In this document: one piece after another, positions 53,480 through 64,000 of the stretch
Layout: every line of letters begins with the position of its first letter
Numbering within the stretch: the first letter of the stretch is position 1
Source of the DNA: Microdon myrmicae
Lineage: Eukaryota; Arthropoda; Insecta; Diptera; Syrphidae
Direction: 5' to 3'
Assembly (NCBI GenBank): GCA_963931805.1
Contig: OZ007500.1
Span: 147,130,593 to 147,194,592, forward strand
Length of the DNA: 64,000 nt
Position numbers and translations under genes: made by a program
Notes under the pieces: model-generated
The model's database searches: none
What the model was told of the DNA's origin: nothing
The model's input: the letters and a program-made list of their open reading frames with translations, nothing else

Positions 53480-54792
53480 ACGCCGAGTACTATTTGGATG
53501 GGTTAGAGAGATGGGAGTATCTCTGGGAGAAGTGTGGGGGGTAGGAAGTCGGGTCGCCAGCATGGGCGAGAGTTCTACCGCCAACCCACTCGTTCACTAA
53601 AACAAACTTCCTCCGATTAATAAATTGGAAATTGCCACACACCGAACACCGCAGCAAAATGTTCACAGACAAAAGAAGTAAACGCTGTCAGTCCGAGAAA
53701 TAAAACGCACATTAGGACTTCCATAACTAAATGTTCTTTTATTTCACTTTAATTGCAAAACGATTGACAAAGGTTATTTTATTTACTAAAGTAAATCTTA
53801 GGACAATGAAAATATTTACATTAAACGGAACGAAAGGAGTTCATAATTATTCACCGACTAATGTAAAATAAAGTAAACCCGATTGACTCTGCAAAGGGAT
53901 ACGACCTTTGTGCCTCGCACCGTACCGGTGCACTCGGTACGACGGATGATGACGCGACCTTCGCGAACGGTGGTTGGAATACGACTCAAATGATATCCTC
54001 TCCAATAAGGATATCGTTTTTTACCTACCACCAGGGAAACGTAAAGTCTCTCTTGGTGGTATAGGAAACCAGATCTTGTAATACAGGTCATGGTGGTATG
54101 TGTGGGATCGTTGAGATCAATGCTATTCACACGTGCAGTGGAACAGCGAAACAGGCAGGCGGCAAGGACAAAAGAAAAGGCGACCAAATGGTTCGCTCTT
54201 TAATGAGGGTCATGTTTATACGATGCCTCGTCGCTATTTTCGACGTTAGGAGAAAAAGGTGCTAAAAGCAAATTGGATGTTTATGGCATCTCTGGCTGCA
54301 ATAGAAACCGGGTTCATATTTGCATTAGGAAATGCTGGAGAATCTGGTTTCAGCGTCTATTGCGCTAATTATATGCAGCTGCTTGGGTTGTTTGTTGGTA
54401 AGACAAACACAAAACGTTGCCAGGCAATGTGTATGGAAAGGTATATGACGCGGCTGGGAAAATAGACGGCGCGATATTTATGGTCCCTGTCATGACGGTT
54501 ACATTGATTGCAATCCGAATTATTTTGTTTACAGGAATTTGTCTGGTGCCGAATTGGTTCAGAATACCAAATAAGAAAACAAAGAAATCTTATGAAAAAT
54601 TGTATGCGAAGGGATGCATGAAGGTAAGTTTTCTCTATAGGGATTTTAGGGTTATAATAATTGGGTCTGTTTGATGCGTGAAGCATCTAAGATGCTAATG
54701 CGAATTGCATTAGCGAAAGCTGGTGCAGACCCGGGTTATGGTTATGGGGGTTTTTAGGTAAGTGGACCGTAGGGTTTGGCGGAAACGCTACA
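53480..54792 (-). mobile_element. LTR-G copy G1 plus leader
   Basis: On the minus strand the LTR starts near 54792 (TGTAGCGTTTCCGCCAAAC), contains GCTAATGCAATTCGCATTAG (a near palindrome), and ends near 53700 at GTGCGTTTTATTTC. A leader-like stretch follows to about 53480, with CCCATGCTGGCGACCC. It aligns in inverted orientation with G2 (55500-56740), for example over GAGCGAACCATTTGGTCGCC. A frame at 54187-53858 has no ATG start and I do not call it a gene. Confidence 0.55.
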
Positions 54793-55499
54793 GAAGTGTG
54801 TGGAGTTACAAGGAGACTATGTAAAAAAATAAAAATAAATTTTAAGGATTAAGTCTTGTATCTTTGTTAGGTCGGCAACTTTTCAGCCACCCTAGTATGT
54901 ATTTTCATTGCTTTTTCTCCGCGCCCACTTTAACGCTGGTTATCTAGTAGTTTATTTTTCTTTTTATTTATCGTTTTATTAATTATTTTTGTTTATTATT
55001 TAATTATTTCGTTTCGCAGGAGTTTTTTGGAGAGAGAGAGAGAGGCCACGCAACAGAAGGCAGTTTTTATAAGCAGCCGCAAGAAAGTTAAACACGTAGG
55101 CGGTCATCATTAAGAGTATGTTGCGCCTTCCGGGATGCCATGACTGGAAGGAAACTACTTGACATTGCAGCTAGGGAAACCGCTGCTTTGCAAGAGGTGG
55201 ACTCACTAGCCTCGCAAGAGGATCGATGGCGAAAGCGGATAGAAATAGAGAGCTCCAGCCAAAGTGAATGGCAACGAAGATGGGATACAGAAACCTGAGT
55301 AAAAAGAAAACCTGGCAAGTTGAACTACCACCTAACTCAGCTGATATCAAGACATCGATGCTTTTAACAAACCTGCACATGCATACCAAATGTCTATACA
55401 GCTTGTATCGCGAAGGCAAAATAGAAAATACTCACAGATGGCGTAAGGTTTGAGACCGCGCAAATATATTGAAGCGGCATATGAGATGGACAGTTACTC
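54793..55499. other. Region between inverted LTR-G copies
   Basis: No gene recognised. A GA-repeat (GGAGAGAGAGAGAGAGG) lies at about 55030-55047. It does not resemble gag or pol. Confidence 0.35.
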
Positions 55500-56852
55500 T
55501 GTGGCGGTGCCGCCAAACCCCACGGTACATTTACCTAAAAACCCCCATAACCTCATCCCACCAGCATAAGTTTTCGCTAATGCAATCGCATTAAGCACTG
55601 AAAATGCTACACGCATTAATTAGTTCAAAGCTATAATCGTAAAGCTTCTGCAAAAGAATTCTTACCTTTTCAAGCATTCCTTCGCTTACAAATCCCCTGT
55701 AAGAGTTCTTACTTTCCTTGTCATAAATTCCCTGAAAAGAAAATGCATCGGTTCGTATATCATACGACCGCATATCAGAGAATCTTACCATCGAGTTGGC
55801 TAATCCCAGCCTCAATATGTGTACAAAAAACTATTTACACACACATCGGCTGGCGACCCCTTTAGCCAGCGATAATAGTCCAAGGCAGATGCATGTAATT
55901 AGCACCATCCACGTTGAGACTAATGCCTTAGCAATGCACTAAGTGCAAACAAAGGAACGCTGTCCTTTGGGAGGCATCGGGCGATACGACAGACTATAGT
56001 CGTTTCACCAGCATCTTCCTATAGATAAACAATCTACAATTTCTTTCGTGCCGCAAACGAATAATCCCGCATATTCAAATGCGAACAAGGGATTCGTTTC
56101 GGCAACCAACTCAAGATACGATGTACAATTTTCATTGTATAAAGTATCGCACCACTTAGCACCTTTTTACCAACGTCCATCATAGCGATGTTGCATAGGG
56201 TAAACATGACCCTCATTACGGAGCGAACCATTTGGTCGCCTCTTCCTTTGTTCTCGCCGTCTGCTTGCTTGTTTCATTGCCTTCGAGCACGTGCAAATAG
56301 CATCGATCAGTACGGTCGCACACGCATACCATTGCACTGAATGAGTGCATTTCCTTGGCGGCCACACCCTTAAGAGAAAAGTTTTTCTCTTTCTTTTTTT
56401 TTTCTCACCACTAACCTAGGATGGAATTCATGTCAGAGTTCCATCCTCGGGGAGTCAAATTTCATCCGCTGGTCACCACGGCCATGCGACTTCCGCTCTC
56501 CGTCACTGCGGAGACGCGGACGGGAGAATATGTCGAGTCGAGTGTCTTACTACCTTAAAAGTAATTCTTTCTAGTGCGTCAGTACCATCGTCGTGTAATT
56601 AGTAGCTACCCTTTCTTTTGGTCAACCACCACAGCCATAGCTAATTAAGTGCAAAAAGTTAAATAAAGAACCTGTCAGTAGAAATAATAAAATACTTTAC
56701 ACCAAATCGGTGCGTTTTATTCCGGAGATTACCATCGGTGCGTTTTGCTTCGTTCTTTGGTGACAATTTCCTGCGGACAGTTTACGGCGGCGCAATGGGC
56801 GACTGTAAGTGGATGTTGGAGGAGGAAGTGAACGGAGTACCCATGCAGGTAC
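55500..56852 (+). mobile_element. LTR-G copy G2 plus leader
   Basis: Starts TGTGGCGGTGCCGCCA (hairpin), carries CGCTAATGCAATCGCATTAA near 55572, AATAAA-like signals near 56665-56690, and ends with GTGCGTTTTATTCC near 56711-56724. The leader that follows (GAAGTGAACGGAGTACCCAT near 56826) resembles that after LTR-F (43730-43755). mariner copy 2 interrupts the leader at 56853. Confidence 0.55.
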
Positions 56853-56853
56853 A

Positions 56854-58146
56854 TACGCGGGTTGCCTCTTATGTTTCAGGATTCGGCAACCCTAGTGTTG
56901 CAATCCTGCAATTGACAGCTCTGTCGTAAAGTTGGACATTTTTGAGGTTATACGCACTCAGAACGTTTTGACATACGAGCGCTATTTGTGTTGTTTACAG
57001 TAACTTAAAAGATTCATCTCGGCCCAAAAATGGAATTAAATTGTCAACATTTTCGTGCGATTATTTTTTACAACTTTCGGCGTGGATTAACTCAGCAACA
57101 GTGCATGGATGAACTTAATTCAATTTTTGGCGATGAAGCTCCATCAAGGACCAGTGTTTATCGATGGTATGGTGAATTCAATCGTGGTCGTAGTTCACTC
57201 CAAGATGAATTTCGTGAAGGTCGTCCAAAATCAGTTGTTGTTCCGAAAACCATTGATGCTGTGCGCGAACTGATATTAGAAGATCGTCATGTGACCTATC
57301 GTGAGATTGAGATAACCTTAGGCGTTAGTGGGACCAGCATACATTCAATATTGCATAAACATTTGACTGTCAAAAAAATTTGTTCGCGTTGGATCCCACA
57401 CAATTTGTCAATCGCCCAAAAAAAGACTCGTGTCAATTGGTCGAAAGAAATGCTCAAAAAATACGGTCGCGGTGCTTCGAAACACGTCTATGACATCGTG
57501 ACAGGTGATGAATCGTGGATTTACGTGATGAGCCCGAAAGTAAACAGCAGTCGACTGTCTGGGTGTTTCAAGATGAGCCAAATCCAACAAAAGTTGTTCG
57601 CGCACGAAGCACTTCCAAGCAAATGGTCGCCGGTTTTTTCGGAAAAACTGGACATGTCGCAACCGTACCACTAGAACAACGCAGAACAGTCAATTCTGAG
57701 TGGTACACAACCATTTGTTTGCCAGTTGTCTTCCAAGAAATCAAGAAAACCAACCGCCGAAGACGGATCACTCTTCACCACGACAATGCGAGCTCTCACA
57801 CATCGGCTGCGACAACTGCATTTTTGAGCATCCAAAACATCGATTTGATGGGTCATCCGCCGTATAGTCCTGACTTGGCACCGAGTGACTTCTTTTTATT
57901 CCCGTACGTAAAAAACAAACTGAGAGGTCAACGTTTTTCGACACCTGAAGAAGCGGTTGCTGCATTCAGAATGCATGTGTTGGAGATACCTCAATCAGAG
58001 TGGCAAAAGTGCTTCGACAATTGGTTCAAACGCATGCAAAAGTGTATAGATCTTCATGGGGAATATTTTGAAAAACAATAAAGTGATTTTCGATGATCAA
58101 TATTTGTTTTTGTTCTCTAATCCCGAAATATAAAAGGCTACCCTCG
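56854..58146 (+). mobile_element. mariner transposon, copy 2, nearly intact
   Basis: 1,293 bp, with ends CGCGGGTTGCCTCTTATGTT (56854) and, inverted, CGAGGGTAGCCTTTTATATT (58146), each next to TA. The transposase gene is inside, on the plus strand. Only one frame lesion is seen. The left flank is an LTR-G leader; the right flank is the segment shared with the neighbourhood of copy 1. Confidence 0.93.
57030..58081 (+). pseudogene. mariner transposase with a single frameshift
   Basis: ATG at 57030, stop at 58079-58081: about 350 codons, the normal mariner length. The N-terminal DNA-binding region includes FYNFRRGLTQQQCMDELNSI and RTSVYRWYGEFNRGRSSL. Catalytic triad: Asp in TGDESWIY (about 57505), Asp in HHDNASSH (about 57780), Asp in YSPDLAPSDFF (about 57870), the D,D34D mariner pattern. 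Near 57525 one base is missing (ACGTGATGAG against ACGCGTATGAG in copy 1), which shifts the frame after the first Asp. Cut-and-paste transposition at TA would be the role. Confidence 0.92.
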
Positions 58147-58148
58147 TA

Positions 58149-58584
58149 TATGCCCATGTAGGGAATGTCTGTTATTGCTGATATAATTTTCGTATCAGCA
58201 GACATTGTGCTTTACAGGTTTTTCGTGGTTATAGGAATAACCAATGCAAGTAAGTACTTGCTTTATTGAAACAGGACGCTTATGAAAAGGGGTTACCTGG
58301 TGGTAGATGAGCAGGTAAGTAGTGGCGCTCGGAAGAACCGCCACAATAGCACATTCAGTTTCTCATACTCATACGAACATTCCCGACCAAACTCTTCGAA
58401 CGTCAATACCAATCATCAGGTTATGCTTAATACATTGAATTCAGACCTCAACAAGATATATCAATGGGGATTATCTAACCGAGTAGAGTTGTGGGGAAGA
58501 AGGTAGTGTGCCGGCATGGGTACTGTTTCACTCCTATCCCCATCGATCCAAAGTTCCGCCGGACACATGTGCAAGGACAGGGTA
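58149..58584. repeat. Inverted duplicate of 43686-44119
   Basis: Contains, in reverse order, the same LINE-C piece (plus-strand frame 58282-58506) and the same leader phrase (GGCATGGGTACTGTTTCACT). It ends at GGACAGGGTAAAATA, exactly where the LTR-F of the other copy would begin. It is flanked on both sides by mariner right ends. Confidence 0.8.
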
Positions 58585-58592
58585 AAATAATA

Positions 58593-58645
58593 TGATCGAT
58601 ATTTGTTTTTGTTCTCTAATCCCGAAATATAAAAGACAACCCTCG
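58593..58645 (+). mobile_element. Extra mariner right end
   Basis: GATCGATATTTGTTTTTGTT to ACAACCCTCG repeats the right end found at 58093-58146, in the same orientation. Only about 50 bp are present, with no transposase. Confidence 0.85.
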
Positions 58646-60598
58646 TACTTCCTCCCCACAACTCCGATAGGAGTAACAGAATACATGCTAAGCTCAGAAG
58701 AAGCATGGTCCGTATCAAATGATATTCTACGTGATATTATGTATCAGTTGTGATGTGACGAGCGATAAACTCTATTCTGCTCCGCGATGAAATATCTCAA
58801 AAGAATGTCCCGCGGGGAACAAAGGGATTGTGCTGGCGGAGGTGATTTTAGTCGTTGAAAATCCGATATGCATCTCGGTCAGTCCAGATATATCTGTGGA
58901 AGATATCCAGCTTCTTCGTTATTTAACCTATGAATTGCTACGTTAATGCTCTGGTATACAGCTCTGATGATTTTCTCCCGATTCTCTTTTTGTAGTGTGT
59001 TCTTCACTACACTACTTTGTGTGTGTTTGGTTAACCATCCAAAGTGTGAGTTGACTCTAATTTGCTGGGCTCCTCTCTTCTTATTTCACCGGTTTATCGA
59101 CCATTTTGTATCGGACTCTGCATGAATTGCTGAGAGACTTGTGGGATTGCGTTCAGATTACGGTCAAATTGCTCCTCGTCACATCGATCTGCTATTTATC
59201 AGACAATCAAGTCACTTGTATTCCACGTTGTTTTCCCATTGCAGCTATCAGATGTTTTTATTATTAATTGGAGTGGAGGTACATCATGCTGCAAAGTACG
59301 TCACGTTTCAACTCTGACGACAACCAAAGTTGTACACGATCGTAATGTCAGATATCAAAGATCATTGGAGTTGATACAGGGTTAGCAATTTGAATAACAC
59401 ATCGACACCTGACTCTTCGACTGCCCGCATATCGGCGACATAACTATCGTAAGCACCCTCAGTGCGATCTCTGAAATTAAAGCCACAGACAGCGAGAAAA
59501 GTCTATGATGGTTGTTTAGTTTAATCACACAGTCGAGAAGACTGCAATCTACATAAATATAAGATGACGTCGGGTTTAAACAACAGAGTCATCAGGAGGT
59601 AGAAATTGGATTCGAATTTAAAATTAAATTCAAATTCGAAACATTGGGGAAACGCAAATTTACGTCACGACACTGCCGCGGCTCTGTCTAGACGGACTTC
59701 CGATCGATCGTCTTATCGTGATAGGTCATTATAGGTCCTCCATTTCCCACATCAATTTTCTGGTGGTTTTTCATTTAGGGCATCAAATTAAAAAATGAAA
59801 GTCATGAAAATAAAAAGAAAATAGGATAAAGTACAAAAAAAAAACCAAAGTCAGACATGTCGACTGGTGTATTAAAAAGAAGATCTAGTTAAATTGTTAT
59901 TTATCGATCGAAAGTCGGCCTATGGTTGCAGAGGGCGGTGCCCAAAGGCTAGCTCGGTAATAAACAGGCGAGGATGAGGAGGAGAGAACATTGCGCGAGA
60001 TAAACATTATCCGGGCTCGCATCAGGCAATTAATTTAATGGCTCCCAAACATCCACACCTACGTATGCATTTATTGTTTTCTCATTGAACTGTGTATTTC
60101 GGACAATAGTGTCATAGCGCTCAGAGCACCGATCACCGAAGATATAAAATTAAAATGAGGAACGAATGAATATTTTTGTTAAAAGGAAATAAACTTGGAC
60201 AGTTTATGCTTTTCATTTGATTCTGGTCTGGCCGGGTTCCGTCTGGTCAGCGAGACATGGCCAAGCGGCAAGAGACGACCGGCAACCACCTATCACTGAC
60301 CACCGCGCCAGGTTACCTCGGCCCACCTCCCTGAACCCGGCGCTGCCTCCAGCAAGTTTATACTCTACGACTGTCGCGCGACCAGTCACACTGACTGGGC
60401 CCAAAGGCAGTTATCGTTTTACTTATTATATATGTGGCGACACGATTTTCTTTTAATCATATTTTTCATTCATATTTCGTGTATTTTAATAAGCGCTTGA
60501 TTATTATTATTATTATTTCATTTTTTCCTTTTTGTTTTTCGTATAGCATTTTATTTGTTTGGCTCCTCTGTGCTGCCTCGTCCTTCTAGTCTCTCGGA
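58646..60598. other. Spacer with an R270 remnant and a GC-rich patch
   Basis: Bases 58920-59035 are a degenerate R270 copy (TATACAGCTCTGATGA, GTGTTCTTCACTAC). Bases 60225-60415 are GC-rich compared with their surroundings and open on both strands without a recognisable domain. Otherwise nothing. Confidence 0.4.
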
Positions 60599-61027
60599 GT
60601 GATCGAAGCGGTCGGATCGTTTTGGACATGTTTGAATAGTTTTTACGTTGATTCGTATTTCTTGCGACGATGGGCGCACGCACATCCATCCGAATACATC
60701 TTAATGGCGGCGATAGCGTTGACCAATAAAATATTTGCCAACATGTCTTGGGCGGACGTTCTCGTGGCGCTCAAGTGTGGCTGTGGTAAACAAAATCGAT
60801 TAAATGCCCGAGTTGAGTCCTTTGTAGATCACATTTTAAAACTGAGAGCAATAGTTGGGGAAGACTCGGGTAGAGACAGAGGAAATGACCCTACAAATCG
60901 GATGGTTTATCTGGATTGGATAATTTGTTGTGAGTCTGGCTTGTCATGGGTGAAGTGGGACGTACCGCAGATCGAGGGAAGTGTTTTCTTTTGGGATTTA
61001 TTTTTAAAATACGCAAAGAGACTTTGA
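60599..61027 (+). CDS. Unrecognised 142-codon open frame
   Basis: The frame opens at a GTG (60599) and closes with TGA at 61025-61027; the first in-frame ATG is near 60704 (MAAIALTNKIFANMSW). The peptide is Cys- and Trp-containing (VALKCGCGKQNR, MVYLDWIICCESGLSWVKWD) and ends FLKYAKRL. I recognise no family, signal peptide or membrane segment. It is not similar to any element here and has no obvious splice partners. It may be a fragment of an old gene, part of an unrecognised element, or chance. Confidence 0.25.
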   Translation: MIEAVGSFWTCLNSFYVDSYFLRRWAHAHPSEYILMAAIALTNKIFANMSWADVLVALKCGCGKQNRLNARVESFVDHILKLRAIVGEDSGRDRGNDPTNRMVYLDWIICCESGLSWVKWDVPQIEGSVFFWDLFLKYAKRL

Positions 61028-61589
61028 GACTCAGTACTACAGTTTCGTAAGTATGGACTTATGGTTTAATTGGTGTGCTTGGAGGTGATGTGTTTCTTTA
61101 TTAATATATGCCATTAGTATCTTGTGATAAGTAAGGTAGAAAGTTAAGCATTTGTTCGCTTGATGTCATAATGTCATAACCATAAATACAGGAAAAGCGT
61201 TATATGTCCAAAATATGTGAGTAATATTGTTTATCTAAAATTGAAAAAAAAAACATTTGGTTGTGCCCACCATGGGAGCATCTTTCTTGATAAAAGGATA
61301 CTGAATGTGGGCGGAAGTATTTAGCGGGGTCCTTAAATATACAATCACGAATTTTTAAATCATGTAGTTTATGTAAAAATAGAAGCACAGCAGTTCTTTT
61401 AAATACAGGAGGTTAAGGTATTTTATTTAACACAATATAATTTTTTACTTGAGATAAACCAAAAACTGTTACCATAACAATTTGTCGTTAGTATATGTTG
61501 TAAATATACCTGACAACAATGAAACAGGTGGTAGTCGTACAGATCACGCACGGGGTGCGGCGGCGAAATTCGAGCAAATTATACAGTGT

Positions 61590-62012
61590 GTCCCAAAAGT
61601 GCTTTTCAATTTGTGTTGTTCTCGAAAAAACGATTTAATTCGACACTTAATTGGAGCGACCACATTTTTGAAGCTGACAAAAGTGCGGCCAGATGTATGG
61701 ATTTCCTTACGAGATGCAAAAAATACTTCACTCCATCCAACCTGGCCACTATTTACAACTCTCATATTTGGTCAGGGCTCCTCGATAGTATAGTGGTTAG
61801 TATACCCGCCTGTCACGTGGGAGATCGGGGTTCTATTCCCCGTCGGGGAGCCTCTGGCGCAAGACTAATGACCTTGCCCGGAAAAAACAAATCATTATGG
61901 AAAATTTAACAAGCCTCACGACTTGCTAAATAAGGCCAAGACCGATTCCCGGTTGTAGCGTCGATGATGATGATGATATTTGGTCAGGCTCATCCAAAAT
62001 TGCACTACACAT
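61590..62012 (+). mobile_element. LINE-C fragment split by a SINE (copy C4)
   Basis: The plus strand encodes FNSTLNWSDHIFEADKSAAR and CMDFLTRCKKYFTPSNLATI, then NSHIWSG at the SINE insertion site (61763); it resumes at 61989 with SSKIALH. Copy C2 reads straight through the same site, which gives an empty-site comparison. A short fragment only. Confidence 0.8.
61777..61975 (+). mobile_element. tRNA-Asp SINE, complete copy with target duplication
   Basis: tRNA-Asp(GTC) head at 61779-61850, RTE-leader-like segment (CTCTGGCGCAAGACTAATGA to AACAAGCCTC), RTE-like 3' block (ACTTGCTAAATAAGGCC) and (GAT)n tail. Direct repeats ATATTTGGTCAGG at 61764-61776 and 61976-61988. The target is LINE-C copy C4. 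It is about 200 bp, the same as the 35-kb copy. Confidence 0.93.
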
Positions 62013-62157
62013 TTTCATTTTTACATTTTTTTTATTTTCTTTTTATCTTCTTATTTTCTAAATTACATCCTAGGCAAAAAATGCTTAAATTCTAGCTTAA
62101 TTATCTTATATTATAACTTACTGGTTCTACGCAGACGCTCTAAGCTAAACATTACAT

Positions 62158-63625
62158 TACTATTTATTGGCCTGTAGGAACCCGGAAGTTCTTTACCTCA
62201 CCAACTCGACTCCGCGATCGACTCCGGGAGCTTTGTTGTTTTTCAATCGATTTATCGTTAAAAGATGGCTCTGGGATCTGAGGCTCGGCTGTATCTACGT
62301 CGGTTGCGTTTATTTGTGGTTGATGGTTGCGTACATTGAGCAGGTTTTCAAAGTATTGCTTCCATCTTGTCACGATGTTGTTTGCTTCTGTGACCCCACA
62401 GCCATTTGCGTCTCCAATTATTTTGGCCCTCCCTCGGTAGCCATTTCTAATTGAATTTATGCCGGCATACATACCTCTGATGTTCTTTGCTCTGGCATTT
62501 TCTATGATTTTTTCGATCCGAGTCTGCTCCCATTCGCGTTTTTTGCGTTTGAAGAGTCGCATTGTCTCTCTCCGAATCGTCGCGTATCTTTCTGCGTTGA
62601 CTTCATCATATCTTCCTAAGTGGATCACTCTGAGTCGTTTACGTTCTTCGATCTTCGCCCTGCACTCATCGTCAAACCAAGGTTTGGACTTAATTGTCTT
62701 CTTAAATCCTAATACATTTTGGACTGTTTGTTTGATTGTGTCTCTGATCGATGTCCACACTATTAGCTTCGTCTTCCTCACTGCTCCCATTCTGTAGAAT
62801 GCTAAATCTATTCGTTAGTTCGTCTTGATATTCAGCCCTTTTGCGCAGGTCTTTTAGTTTATCAATGTCGAACATTTTGCTCGTCTCCCGTGACTGCCGC
62901 GAGGCGACTCTTGATTGCAGCGAGGCGACTCTTGATTTTGCCCATCACTAGAAGGTGATCAGAGTCGCAATCTGCTCCTCTATATGATTATACGTCAAAG
63001 ATATTCGAGTGGTGTCTTTTGTCTATGAGGAAGCGGTCTATTTGGCTATGCGTTACGCCGTCGGGTGATATCCATGTGGCTTTATGGATTTGCTTGTGCT
63101 TGAACACCGCATTTTTCACTACCAGATCTTTTGACGCTGCGAACGTGATAATTCGAATTCCATTATCATTTGAAACGTCGGGTAGACTTTCTTTACCTAT
63201 AGTTGATTGGAAGATGTCTTCCTTTCCAATTTTCGCGTTGAGGACGCCGAGGAGGATTTTAACATCGAATGATGAGATCCCATCAAATACTTCCTCTAGG
63301 GTCTCGTACAATGAGTCCTTCGTTTCTTCGTCCGTAGATTCTGTTGGGGCGTGTATGTATATAAATACATAATTGTACCATGGGCCCTGTATTTTTAGCA
63401 CCGACATTCGGTCATTAAAAAATTCCACATCTTTTACATGGGGCGTAATCTTTTTACTTATGATGAAGCCGGTTCAGAGGTTATGTATGGCGGTACCTCC
63501 GAACACCGGTGTAAGCCCATTGGTTTCGATTACTTGATGTGGAAGCCGGATTTCCTGAAGCGAGTTAACGTATGAATCACCCAACCACTATGCATCCTTA
63601 TGTTCACCTTGAAATAAGAAATTCA
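62158..63625 (-). mobile_element. RTE-2 with large internal deletion (copy RTE-2c)
   Basis: From 5' to 3' on the minus strand: a truncated endonuclease (63625-62988), the linker (62790-62220), then a jump to the RTE-2 3' end (GGGTTCCTACAGGCCAATAA near 62158-62180), the same end as RTE-2b. The junction is just after NNKAPGVD, so practically the whole RT is lost. No catalytic activity is possible. Confidence 0.85.
62988..63625 (-). pseudogene. RTE-2 endonuclease (RTE-2c)
   Basis: Readable motifs: LPHQVIETNGLTPVFGGT, GFIISKKITPHVKD, then frame 63428-62988 with YNYVFIYIHAPTES, LLGVLNAKIGKED and HSQIDRFLIDKRH. Compared with RTE-1 (VLGDLNAKIG, NQIDHVLID), the metal-binding Asp of GDLN is Val and the His of QIDH is Arg. 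Both positions are conserved in this nuclease family, so the enzyme would be dead even without the stops. Confidence 0.8.
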
Positions 63626-64000
63626 TCTAACAACAACTAGCGTCTGCATTTTTACAATCTTCTAGGAATGTGTTTCCTATTCATTCCTTAAAATATTTAA
63701 CATTAAAATTTTGTCTAGACATCATTTACCTAGATCCACAAAAACCCAAAATAAAATGCTAAGAAGCAAAACATATGTATCTATTACGTTGGGTCATTAA
63801 AAACACATTAGGAGATTCCTAGGTTAAGATAGAATTTAAGTATAAATAGCATAGAAAAACTATAGAGAGTGTTCATAGTGACCTGTAATTTTACGAATAA
63901 AATAAAGAGGCATAACCTCCGAAAAAAATATATTTTCATACAAAATATAACAACAATAACTGGCGATCCTGCCACTCACTTTAAAAGTTTAATTTGAGTT
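63626..64000. other. AT-rich spacer
   Basis: No gene or element recognised to the window edge. Confidence 0.4.

Noticed and set aside
53858..54187. A secreted protein gene on the minus strand (hydrophobic start MVAFSFVLAACLF)
   Set aside because: The start codon is TTG with a stop just upstream in frame and no ATG; the aligned LTR-G copy at 56.2 kb has a different frame. It lies inside a repeat.
54500..54640. A conserved exon with AG...GT borders, also seen inverted at 55660-55735
   Set aside because: The segment lies inside LTR-G and the signals are on the strand opposite to LTR transcription; the two encoded peptides align poorly and one has a stop.
1..64000. CRISPR array, bacterial operon or phage
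   Set aside because: No regular spacer pattern and no ribosome-binding-site-led gene strings; the element content is that of an insect genome.

Overview
This window looks like insect, probably dipteran, nuclear DNA. It is almost entirely a nest of transposable elements. I see LINE families with different 3' tails, mariner and other Tc1/mariner-type transposons, LTR ends, a SINE with a tRNA-Asp head, and AT-rich spacers with old, stop-ridden copies. No convincing multi-exon host gene, rRNA gene or functional tRNA gene is visible. The species is not identified. All family names below (LINE-A, B, C, D; RTE-1, RTE-2; LTR-F, G, H; R270) are local labels.

Layout. 1-8.6 kb: 3' ends and broken copies of LINE-A and LINE-B, one LTR-F copy (1.35-2.25 kb), SINE fragments and three R270 copies. 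8.8-9.75 kb: a decayed Tc1/mariner-type transposon with matching ends. 10.0-12.1 kb: LINE-A (minus). 12.1-14.5 kb: no recognisable genes. 14.5-17.85 kb: the most complete LINE-A (plus), followed by an old LINE-C. 18.7-21.2 kb: spacer. 21.2-24.6 kb: a dimeric SINE and overlapping LINE-B copies. 26-27.5 kb: a LINE-A 5' region and an LTR-G copy carrying a SINE. 27.6-29.65 kb: LINE-D with a zinc-knuckle gag. 29.7-34 kb: RTE-2 split by a complete RTE-1 with a 12-bp target duplication. 35.1 kb: a complete tRNA-Asp SINE. 35.8-37.6 kb: LINE-B and RTE-2. 38.2-41.5 kb: spacer. 41.5-44.1 kb: an R1-type fragment, LINE-C, R270 and LTR-F. 44.1-47.1 kb: a mariner split by LINE-A. 47.8-50.7 kb: LTR-H, then LINE-C split by LINE-A. 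50.8-52.2 kb: LTR-F and R270. 52.5-53.4 kb: a second mariner lineage. 53.5-56.85 kb: two LTR-G copies in inverted orientation. 56.85-58.65 kb: a nearly intact mariner and a duplicated flank. 60.6-61.0 kb: an unrecognised 142-codon ORF. 61.6-63.6 kb: LINE-C with a SINE, and RTE-2.

How the parts work together. The main result is a LINE/SINE partnership. The SINE is a tRNA-Asp gene copy joined to about 60 bp that match the 5' leader of RTE-1, then about 55 bp that match the RTE-1 3' end, with a (GAT)n tail. A headless 5'-leader-to-3'-end fusion is also present inside the RTE-1 5' region. The SINE and RTE-1 copies carry direct target duplications, so they moved by target-primed reverse transcription, and RTE-1-type machinery is the natural supplier. 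The other elements are mostly dead copies that insert into each other. One such event created a long open frame joining a mariner catalytic fragment to a LINE reverse transcriptase.
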